Below the pieces are notes generated by a model. That model was not told where the DNA came from. It saw only the letters and a program-made list of their open reading frames with translations, and ran no database searches. From DUPQ01 sp041678685 (GTDB taxonomy: Bacteria; Bacillota; Clostridia; DUPQ01), in assembly GCA_041678685.1 (NCBI GenBank), contig JBAYNV010000002.1:1-64000 (forward strand): a stretch of DNA of 64,000 nt. The letters are read 5' to 3'. The position numbers and the translations under genes were made by a program. Below, piece after piece: positions 54,164-61,732 of this stretch (positions are counted from its first letter, which is position 1; each line of letters opens with the position of its first letter).

Positions 54164-55372
54164 TTGAAAACTTATAATTTTGACAGAGTCATAGACAGGC
54201 ATAATACGAATTCACTTAAATATGATTATCCTGAAGATTTCGGATACACAAATGAGCATCTGCCTCTATGGGTAGCAGATATGGATTTTACGGTCGCAGA
54301 TGAGATCAAAGAAGCTTTACATAAAACTAATGCGTTAGGCATATTCGGTTACACGAAAATGCCGGAAAAATATTTTGATGTAGTATCAGGCTGGATGATC
54401 AGACACCATAATTTCAAAACTGAAAGAGAATGGATGATCACTACGCCCGGAGTTGTTTTCTCATTGTCGACTGCGATACGTGCTCTTACTGAAACAGGTG
54501 ATGCTGTTATCATACTGACTCCTGTGTACAGTCCCTTCAGACGCGTGGTGGAAAATAACAACAGGAAACTGATCAAAAGCTCCCTTATATATAATAACGG
54601 CAGATATACCATAGATTATGCTGATTTTGAAAAACAGATAATCAGCAACAGCGTAAAACTTTTCATTCTATGCAACCCTCATAATCCTGTAGGCAGGGTG
54701 TTTACAAAAGATGAACTTATAAGGATCGGTCATATATGCCGTAAACATAATGTCATCATAGTATGCGATGAGATACATGAAGACTTCATATATGAACCAA
54801 ACAGGCATATCGTAATAGCTGATCTTAACAGTGATTTTGAACAGAGGTGCGTAATATGCACAGCTCCAAGCAAAACATTCAATATTGCCGGGCTGGAGAT
54901 TTCCAATATTTTCATCCCTAACCCGGATATTAGGAAGAGATTTAAGGATGAGCTTGTCCGCATGTCGGCAGGGATGGTCAATTCAATGGGTATCATAGCT
55001 ACGATGGCCGCATATAAATATGGCGATGAATGGCTTTCGCAGTTACTTGCATATCTCAAGGGTAATGTGGATTATGTTCGGGAGTTTCTGACTAAAAACA
55101 CACCTAAAATAAAACTGGTGGAGCCTGAAGGAACATATCTCATATGGATTGACTGTAAGGATATGGGAATGTCAAATGCGCAGGTCAACAGTTTCTTTAA
55201 GGATGAAGCAAAACTGTTTCTTGATACCGGGGACATATTCGGATCTGAAGGGGAGTGCTTCCAACGAATAAATATTGGGACAAACCGGAAAATGCTTGAA
55301 AGTGCCATGAACAGGATAAAATGTGCATACAAAAAGCTTTTTTCTGATAAGGAAAATGTAAAGGTTGAATAA
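54164..55372 (+). CDS. patB: MalY/PatB-type cystathionine beta-lyase / aminotransferase
   Basis: A 402-aa fold-type I PLP enzyme of the MalY/PatB branch, expected to cleave C-S bonds of cystathionine or cysteine conjugates. The N-terminal segment LPLWVADMDF is the branch signature; TPGVVFSLS, CNPHNPVGRV and VCDEIHEDF are aminotransferase-fold motifs, and the PLP lysine is in APSKTFNIAG. The C-terminal DTGDIFGSEGECFQRINIG binds the carboxylate. The start is TTG 54164; the site AAAGGCGG lies upstream. It is the first gene right of the divergent promoter. Confidence 0.88.
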   Translation: MKTYNFDRVIDRHNTNSLKYDYPEDFGYTNEHLPLWVADMDFTVADEIKEALHKTNALGIFGYTKMPEKYFDVVSGWMIRHHNFKTEREWMITTPGVVFSLSTAIRALTETGDAVIILTPVYSPFRRVVENNNRKLIKSSLIYNNGRYTIDYADFEKQIISNSVKLFILCNPHNPVGRVFTKDELIRIGHICRKHNVIIVCDEIHEDFIYEPNRHIVIADLNSDFEQRCVICTAPSKTFNIAGLEISNIFIPNPDIRKRFKDELVRMSAGMVNSMGIIATMAAYKYGDEWLSQLLAYLKGNVDYVREFLTKNTPKIKLVEPEGTYLIWIDCKDMGMSNAQVNSFFKDEAKLFLDTGDIFGSEGECFQRINIGTNRKMLESAMNRIKCAYKKLFSDKENVKVE

Positions 55373-55376
55373 ATTC

Positions 55377-55406
55377 TTGACAAAAAGGCCTATATCACCT
55401 TATTAT
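55377..55406 (+). promoter_or_regulatory. serS promoter
   Basis: A perfect TTGACA (55377-55382), an 18-nt spacer and TATTAT (55401-55406). The leader is too short for a T-box, so serS is probably not under tRNA-Ser control. Confidence 0.7.
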
Positions 55407-55432
55407 GAATAAAATATTGAGAGGTATTAATC

Positions 55433-56698
55433 ATGTTAGATATCATTCGCATCAGAAACAATAAAGAAGAAGTCGAGCAGGCATTGCTTAAGAGAAACTT
55501 AAGAGTGGATTTCACGGAGTTGCTCGAATGGGATACAAAACGCAGGCAGAATATTTATGAAGTCGAGCAGATGAAAGCTCAGAAGAATGTAGTTTCCAAT
55601 GATATTCCCAAACTTAAGAAGCAGGGGTTGGAGGTTTCGAAACTTCTTGATGAAATGAAAATACTTTCAACAAGGATATCTTCATATGAGTGTGATATCA
55701 CAGAACTAGAAACAAAGATCAGGGAATTCCTTGAAGTGCTTCCGAATACTCCGGCTGCGGATGTTGAAGCAGGTGATGAGACACATAATAAACCTGTGAA
55801 ATATGTAGGTGAAAAACCTGTATTTGGCTTTGTACCCAGAGATCATGTGGCGCTTTGCGAGCATCTCGATATGATAGATTACAAACGCGGTGTTAAAATG
55901 GGAGGCAACGGTTTCTGGATATACAAAAAAGACGGTGCTTTACTGGAATGGGCTTTACTGAACTATTTTATTACGGAGCATATAAAAGACGATTATGAAT
56001 TTATGCTTCCTCCTCACATATTGAATTATGATTGCGGTTATACCGCAGGGCAGTTCCCGAAATTCAAGGAAGATGTGTTTAAAGTTGAAGAGGGAGGCCA
56101 GTTTCTGCTCCCTACAGCGGAAACTGCTCTGATCAACTTTCATCGAAATGAAGTTTTAAAGGAAGAAGAGCTTCCGAAGAAATATTTCGCATATACACCC
56201 TGCTACAGAAAAGAAGCTGGCAGTTACCGTGCGGAGGAAAGAGGCATGATAAGAGGCCATCAGTTTAATAAGGTCGAGATGTTCCAGTATACATTGCCGG
56301 AAAAGAGCGAGGATGCATTTACCGAGCTTGTGAATAAGGCTGAAAAACTTATGACAGGTTTGGGACTGCACTTCAGGATCAGTAAACTTGCAGCGGGAGA
56401 CTGCTCACATTCCATGGGGAAGACATACGATATCGAAGTATGGATCCCAAGTATGGGGATATATAAGGAAGTCAGTTCGGTATCCAATGCTTACGATTAT
56501 CAGGCTATAAGAGGGAATATGAGATTTAAAAGGACAGTTACAGGAAAGAATGAATATCTGCATACTTTAAACGGATCAGGTCTTGCCACATCCAGAGTGT
56601 TTCCCGCGATTTGCGAACAGTTCCAGAATGCTGACGGATCTGTAACAGTTCCGGAGGTTCTGAGAAAATGGGTAGAAAAAGAAAGAATCACCATATAA
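55433..56698 (+). CDS. serS: Seryl-tRNA synthetase
   Basis: Charges tRNA-Ser. The N-terminal arm (about 25-105) is the antiparallel coiled coil that binds the tRNA long variable arm. The class II core has motif 2 in CYRKEAGSYRAEERGMIRGHQFNKVE and motif 3 in GSGLATSRVFPAICE. The 421-aa length is normal. The ATG follows GAGAGGT. The lysA-like gene begins 1 nt after the stop. Confidence 0.97.
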   Translation: MLDIIRIRNNKEEVEQALLKRNLRVDFTELLEWDTKRRQNIYEVEQMKAQKNVVSNDIPKLKKQGLEVSKLLDEMKILSTRISSYECDITELETKIREFLEVLPNTPAADVEAGDETHNKPVKYVGEKPVFGFVPRDHVALCEHLDMIDYKRGVKMGGNGFWIYKKDGALLEWALLNYFITEHIKDDYEFMLPPHILNYDCGYTAGQFPKFKEDVFKVEEGGQFLLPTAETALINFHRNEVLKEEELPKKYFAYTPCYRKEAGSYRAEERGMIRGHQFNKVEMFQYTLPEKSEDAFTELVNKAEKLMTGLGLHFRISKLAAGDCSHSMGKTYDIEVWIPSMGIYKEVSSVSNAYDYQAIRGNMRFKRTVTGKNEYLHTLNGSGLATSRVFPAICEQFQNADGSVTVPEVLRKWVEKERITI

Positions 56699-56699
56699 A

Positions 56700-57941
56700 A
56701 TGAATTACTTCAGTGAAGATACACTTTTCTATAAATCATATAAACCATCCGAACTCCTCAGGAAGTATGGTTCGCCTTTATATGTCTATAATGAAGATAT
56801 ATTAAGAAAAAGTGCCAGAGATCTTAAAAATCTGGTGGATCTTCCAAATTACGAAGTATCATATTCAATAAAAGCGAATTCTAATCTGCATATTCTGAGA
56901 ATATTGAAGGAAGAAGGCCTGCATGCCGATGCTATGAGTGACGGCGAGATATACATTTTAAATGAAGCAGGTTTTAAAAATGAGAATATATTCTATGTGT
57001 GTAATAATGTTTCTGCTGAGGAAATGAAGTATGCGCATGACAGAGGAATAATGATAAGCGTCGATTCATTATCACAGCTTAGAACTTACGGTATGAATTT
57101 CCCAGGTACAAAAGTGGCTGTCAGACTGAATCCGGGAATAGGTGTCGGGCATCATCAGAAAGTCGTTACCGGAGGGAAAACCACAAAGTTCGGTATAAAT
57201 CTGGATATGATCCCGAACATAAAAGCCATTGAGTCTGAATTCGGCCTTACCATATCAGGTATCAACCAGCATTTGGGCTCATTGTTCATGTCAAGCATCG
57301 AATACCTCAGGGGAGTGAATGAACTTCTTGAGACAGCTTTACAGTTTAGGAATCTGGAATTCCTGGATTTCGGCGGAGGATTCGGTATCCCTTATGAAAA
57401 GCAGAACGGGCAGGAAAGGCTTGAGCTTATAGAATTTGGTAAAAAGCTGACAGAGGTCCTGCGAAATTGGCAGGAAACAAATGATAAGCACATAATATTC
57501 AGGTGCGAACCTGGCAGATATATAGTAGCTGAATCGTCTATTCTGCTAGGAAGCGTATATGCAAAGAAGAGCAATTATGAGAAACTGTTCATAGGAACCG
57601 ACATCGGTTTTTCCGTCCTTATACGTCCTGCCATGTATGGATCCCATCATGATATAGAAGTATACAGAAATGATGAGCTTGTACGGGATGATGTAAAGGA
57701 AACAGTGAATATAACAGGTAATATATGCGAAAGCGGAGATATACTTGCAGAAGAAAGAGAACTTCCTGTGATAACTGAAGGCGACATATTGGGAGTAATG
57801 GATGCGGGAGCATACGGTTACTCAATGAGCTCGAACTATAATAACAGAATGCGTCCGGCTGAAGTGATGATCTTAAGCGACGGAAGCCTTAAACTTATAC
57901 GAAGAAGAGATACTTACGAGGATCTTGTAAGAGGATTTTAG
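56700..57941 (+). CDS. lysA: Diaminopimelate decarboxylase-like enzyme
   Basis: A fold-type III PLP decarboxylase, most like LysA (meso-diaminopimelate to lysine). The PLP lysine is in YSIKANSN near residue 60; FGGGFGIP, RCEPGRYIV, ICESGD and MDAGAYGYSMSSNYN are LysA signatures. One deviation is that the usual HxGSQ motif reads HLGSL here, so substrate preference could differ from classical LysA. Length is 413 aa. It is coupled to serS with a 1-nt gap; no other lysine genes are close. Confidence 0.82.
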   Translation: MNYFSEDTLFYKSYKPSELLRKYGSPLYVYNEDILRKSARDLKNLVDLPNYEVSYSIKANSNLHILRILKEEGLHADAMSDGEIYILNEAGFKNENIFYVCNNVSAEEMKYAHDRGIMISVDSLSQLRTYGMNFPGTKVAVRLNPGIGVGHHQKVVTGGKTTKFGINLDMIPNIKAIESEFGLTISGINQHLGSLFMSSIEYLRGVNELLETALQFRNLEFLDFGGGFGIPYEKQNGQERLELIEFGKKLTEVLRNWQETNDKHIIFRCEPGRYIVAESSILLGSVYAKKSNYEKLFIGTDIGFSVLIRPAMYGSHHDIEVYRNDELVRDDVKETVNITGNICESGDILAEERELPVITEGDILGVMDAGAYGYSMSSNYNNRMRPAEVMILSDGSLKLIRRRDTYEDLVRGF

Positions 57942-57972
57942 CAAATCATGTTCCATACAGGATAGTTTTATA

Positions 57973-58000
57973 AACAGATATGGAATATAATATATCTGTT
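57973..58000. promoter_or_regulatory. Inverted repeat around the -10 of the amidohydrolase gene
   Basis: AACAGATAT (57973-57981) and ATATCTGTT (57992-58000) form a perfect 9-bp inverted repeat separated by 10 nt. The intervening sequence contains TATAAT (57986-57991), a good -10 element 37 nt before the ATG; its -35 is weak. The arrangement suggests an operator. Confidence 0.55.
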
Positions 58001-58028
58001 CCTATTATTTCGTTCGGAGGGTCGATTT

Positions 58029-59333
58029 ATGAATACAATGATCAAAAATGCAGATATTCTGACTATGGATGATGATTTTACCATTCTTAAAAATCAGGTC
58101 ATTTGCGTAGAGAATGACCGTATAGTGTACATAGGTGAAGACGAACCTTTTTTCTTTCTTCCAAACAGAATGATAAATGCCAAAGGCAAGATAGTCATGC
58201 CCGGACTGGTCAATGCTCATACTCATTGCGCGATGACTCTTATGAGAAACAGATCAAATGATCTGCCTCTTGAAAGATGGCTGCAGGAAGGTATATTTCC
58301 TGTTGAAGCAAAACTGACATATAAGGATGTATATGCCGGAGCAATGCTTGGCATAACTGAAATGATCAAAAGCGGAACGGTCGCATATCTTGATATGTAT
58401 TACATACATGAAGCATCGCTTGAAGCAATCGAGAGTACAGGTATAAGGGCAAATCTTTCATATGGAGTTTCTACATCAAGCAAGGTAAAGGAACTTGGAA
58501 AAGAAGGAGCCTTGCAATACTGTGTTGACTTTCTGACTCAGAACAAGAACAGATTCAAAGGCAGAGTGAATACATCCGTCGAAGTCCATTCGGTTTATCT
58601 TGTGGATGAACCGGAATTGGTATTGAGCGCTAAGATATCAGAAAATACCGGTACGCTTATACATATACATCTTCATGAAACTGAAACAGAAGTGGCAAAC
58701 TGTATCAGCCGGTATGGTATGACGCCTATCCAGCTGTGCAAAAAAACAGGCATCCTGGACCGTCCCGTGACTGCAGCACATACGGTAGCGGTAAATGATG
58801 AAGATATGGTGCTTTTAAAGGAAAAGAATGTGATCCCAGTACATAATCCGTCAAGTAATATGAAACTGGGGAGCGGATTTGCGAATGTACCCAAAATGAT
58901 TCAAATGGGTATTCCAGTTGCTTTAGGAACCGACGGAGCCGCAAGTAACAATACACTGGATATGTTTATGGAAATGCATATAGCATCAATAATACATAAG
59001 GGATATACACATGACTATTCAGTCATGAATGCAAAAGAAGTACTGAAAATGGCTACCAGGAACGGTGCCAAAGCATTGGGATTCAATGACACAGGAATGA
59101 TCAGGGTCGGAATGAAATGCGATCTGATGATCATCGATACGAATAGTGTGAACATGGTGCCTTTCCATGATCCGGTATCCGCTTTAGTATACAGTGCAAG
59201 AGCGACTGATGTCGATACTGTGATGGTAAACGGGGAGATCCTGATGCAGGGCAGAGAACTGAAGACGATCGATGAGGAAAAAGTGAAATTTGAAGCCGGC
59301 AGAGTAGCAAAACGCTTGTATTCAGAATTTTGA
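58029..59333 (+). CDS. mtaD: 5-methylthioadenosine/S-adenosylhomocysteine deaminase-type amidohydrolase
   Basis: A 434-aa metal-dependent hydrolase that probably deaminates S-adenosylhomocysteine, methylthioadenosine or adenosine. Metal and catalytic residues lie in NAHTHCAMT (near 62-70), HLHETETEV, AAHTVAV and LGTDGAASNN, and HNPSSNMKLGSG is a signature of the MtaD group. The ATG follows GGAGGG. The promoter has an inverted repeat. Related guanine or chlorohydrolase activities cannot be excluded. Confidence 0.87.
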   Translation: MNTMIKNADILTMDDDFTILKNQVICVENDRIVYIGEDEPFFFLPNRMINAKGKIVMPGLVNAHTHCAMTLMRNRSNDLPLERWLQEGIFPVEAKLTYKDVYAGAMLGITEMIKSGTVAYLDMYYIHEASLEAIESTGIRANLSYGVSTSSKVKELGKEGALQYCVDFLTQNKNRFKGRVNTSVEVHSVYLVDEPELVLSAKISENTGTLIHIHLHETETEVANCISRYGMTPIQLCKKTGILDRPVTAAHTVAVNDEDMVLLKEKNVIPVHNPSSNMKLGSGFANVPKMIQMGIPVALGTDGAASNNTLDMFMEMHIASIIHKGYTHDYSVMNAKEVLKMATRNGAKALGFNDTGMIRVGMKCDLMIIDTNSVNMVPFHDPVSALVYSARATDVDTVMVNGEILMQGRELKTIDEEKVKFEAGRVAKRLYSEF

Positions 59334-59351
59334 TGAGGAGGTAATTGTCAT

Positions 59352-60383
59352 ATGCAACACAGGATAACCGAAAAAAAACCATTGCTTAATGGATCAGGCA
59401 GCTTGAATGAATGTGGATATGCCACCGGATTGATACTTGATTACAACAGAAAAGATATAAAAGCCAGGCAGATGAGGATCAAGGAGTGGGATTACTATCT
59501 GATCAGCAACAGCAGATTCGCTTTAGCGCTTACTATAGATGACAACTCATATATGGGTCTGGATTCCGTTTCCTTCCTTGATTTTGAAAAAGCATGGGAG
59601 CATACTTCTTCGCCTATGCAGTTCATGACCAAAGGCAGAAAGAACCTGCCTCCTACATCAGACAAAGGGGATATCGTCAGTAGCGGTAAAGGGTACAGGA
59701 TAGAGTTTTTAAATGACGGCAAAAGCAGAAAACTGTCTGTCCGTATGGATGATTTCATGAATAAGATACCTTTGAAAGCAGAGATCGTTCTTTATGAGGC
59801 ACCGCAGGAATCAATGGTCATCGCTACTCCTTTCAAAGACGATACTCTTGCTTTTTACTATAATCAGAAGATCAACTGTATGAAAGCTAAAGGATATATT
59901 GATTTTAATAATGTAAAATACGAATTCGATCCATCCGATTCGATGGCTGTATTGGATTGGGGAAGAGGAGTATGGACATATAAGAACAGCTGGTACTGGG
60001 GATCCGGTTCAGGATATGTTAACGGTATACCTTTTGGATTCAATATAGGTTATGGCTTTGGCGATACTTCGAAAGCTTCTGAAAATATGCTTTTTTATAA
60101 TGGTAAAGCCCACAAACTTGATAAGGTGGATTTCATGATCCCTCATACGGGCGACAGGTATGATTTCATGTCTCCATGGAAATTTACGAGTAATGACAAC
60201 AGGTTCGTGATGGATTTCATTCCGATACTTGACAGAGCCTCCTGTACATCGTTAGCGATAATAAAGAGCGATCAGCATCAGGTCTTCGGGAGGTTCACAG
60301 GCACTGCTGTGCTTGATGACGGAACAGTGATAAACATCAAGGATTTTATCGGGTTTGCTGAAAAAGTGTTTAATAAATGGTAG
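59352..60383 (+). CDS. DUF2804-family protein
   Basis: A 343-aa protein of the DUF2804 family, with function unknown to me. Recognisable features are KEWDYYLISN, DWGRGVWTYKNSWYWGSGSG and a GTAVLDDGTVINI ending. The many aromatic residues and beta-strand pattern suggest a lipocalin-like beta barrel, as in AttH/CrtC-type proteins, but this is inference. There is no signal peptide. GAGGAGG precedes the ATG 18 nt after the deaminase stop, so it is in the same transcript. Confidence 0.8.
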   Translation: MQHRITEKKPLLNGSGSLNECGYATGLILDYNRKDIKARQMRIKEWDYYLISNSRFALALTIDDNSYMGLDSVSFLDFEKAWEHTSSPMQFMTKGRKNLPPTSDKGDIVSSGKGYRIEFLNDGKSRKLSVRMDDFMNKIPLKAEIVLYEAPQESMVIATPFKDDTLAFYYNQKINCMKAKGYIDFNNVKYEFDPSDSMAVLDWGRGVWTYKNSWYWGSGSGYVNGIPFGFNIGYGFGDTSKASENMLFYNGKAHKLDKVDFMIPHTGDRYDFMSPWKFTSNDNRFVMDFIPILDRASCTSLAIIKSDQHQVFGRFTGTAVLDDGTVINIKDFIGFAEKVFNKW

Positions 60384-60420
60384 AATTAATACGACATAAA
60401 GAAATATAGGAGGATTTGGA

Positions 60421-61680
60421 ATGTACAGTACTGATAAGGGATATAAAATAGCTAAGGATTATTATAAACGATATGGCATCGATGTGGAAAAGGCCATAAA
60501 GATATGTGACAGTGTCCCCATATCCATACACTGCTGGCAGGGTGATGATGTAGGAGGTTTTGAAAAGAAACCCGCTGACTTAAGCGGAGGGATACAGGTA
60601 ACAGGCAATCATCCCGGTAAAGCAAGAACAGCTGATGAGCTCAGATCTGATCTGGAATTTGCGATGAAGCATGTACCCGGAGTAAAAAAGGTCAATTTAC
60701 ATGCGAATTATCAGGAAGCGGACAGATTTGTCGACAGGGATGAAATAAAACCTGAGCATTTTAAAAAGTGGGCTGACTGGGCGGTAGAAAAGGGGATCGG
60801 GCTGGATTTTAATCCGACATATTTCTCTCATCCCAAGAGTGCGAACGGCACATTATCTGCTAAGGATGATTCAATAAGGGAATTCTGGATACGCCATGGC
60901 ATAGCATGCGAAAAGATAGGTGAATATTTCTACGAAAGAACAGGAAAAGTATGTGTTGTGAACCACTGGACATCAGACGGTTCAAAAGAGATCCCGCAGG
61001 ATACATTAGGCCCGAGAATGAGACTGAAAGACAGTTATGACAGGATATTTGCTGCTACCAGGGACTGTAAAGGCGTAGTAAATGCAATTGAATCAAAACT
61101 CTTTGGTATCGGTTTGGAAAGCTATACGACAGGCAGCTTGGAATTCTGCATGGGATATGTACTGAGTAAAAAGAATCCTAATATAATCATCACTCTTGAT
61201 ACAGGACATTATCATCCTACTGAAATGGTTTCAGCAAAATTATCCGGTGTGTATACATTCCAGCAGTCATTGCTTCTGCACGTCAGCAGACCTGTAAGAT
61301 GGGATTCGGACCATGTTGTAGCATTAGATGACGAGACAAAGGCTCTCTTTGAAGAGCTCGTTAAAATAAACAAGCTTAAGAACACATATGTGTCAACGGA
61401 CTATTTTGATGGGTCTATAAACAGGGTAATGGCTTGGGTGACAGGATTGAGAAACACGAGAAAAGCGATACTTGCAGCTTTGCTGCAGCCAAATGACCTT
61501 ATACTTCAGGCAGAAAATGACGGTGATCTCAGTTCACGGCTGGCAATAAGGGAAGAATTCAAATCTGCACCTTTCGGATTGGTTTGGGATCATTACTGTG
61601 ATAAGAACGGATCCGGATCCGGTCTCTACTGGGTAACGGACATCAAGACATATGAAAACGATGTATTGAACAAGAGATAA
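60421..61680 (+). CDS. rhaA: L-rhamnose isomerase RhaA
   Basis: Interconverts L-rhamnose and L-rhamnulose in a TIM barrel using two metal ions. Signatures are SIHCWQGDDVGGFE, SGGIQVTGNHPGKAR, the metal site VNHWTSDG, and LDTGHYHPTEM. The 419-aa length is typical. It follows DUF2804 by 37 nt with TAGGAGG upstream. No rhamnulokinase, aldolase or AraC regulator is adjacent, so the rest of the pathway must be elsewhere or the enzyme serves another sugar. Confidence 0.95.
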   Translation: MYSTDKGYKIAKDYYKRYGIDVEKAIKICDSVPISIHCWQGDDVGGFEKKPADLSGGIQVTGNHPGKARTADELRSDLEFAMKHVPGVKKVNLHANYQEADRFVDRDEIKPEHFKKWADWAVEKGIGLDFNPTYFSHPKSANGTLSAKDDSIREFWIRHGIACEKIGEYFYERTGKVCVVNHWTSDGSKEIPQDTLGPRMRLKDSYDRIFAATRDCKGVVNAIESKLFGIGLESYTTGSLEFCMGYVLSKKNPNIIITLDTGHYHPTEMVSAKLSGVYTFQQSLLLHVSRPVRWDSDHVVALDDETKALFEELVKINKLKNTYVSTDYFDGSINRVMAWVTGLRNTRKAILAALLQPNDLILQAENDGDLSSRLAIREEFKSAPFGLVWDHYCDKNGSGSGLYWVTDIKTYENDVLNKR

Positions 61681-61685
61681 CATAC

Positions 61686-61717
61686 AAAAAGAACCGGTCA
61701 GCTGACCGGTTCTTTTT
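61686..61717. terminator. Bidirectional terminator between rhaA and lacZ
   Basis: A perfect 32-nt palindrome: 14 base pairs around an AGCT loop, with five A on one side and five T on the other. It can terminate both the plus-strand rhaA transcript and the minus-strand beta-galactosidase transcript. Confidence 0.93.
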
Positions 61718-61732
61718 AAATCCAAACACTTA

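Noticed and set aside
55373..55432. A T-box leader before serS
   Set aside because: The gap is only 60 nt and holds a plain TTGACA/TATTAT promoter; no T-box sequence or terminator is present.
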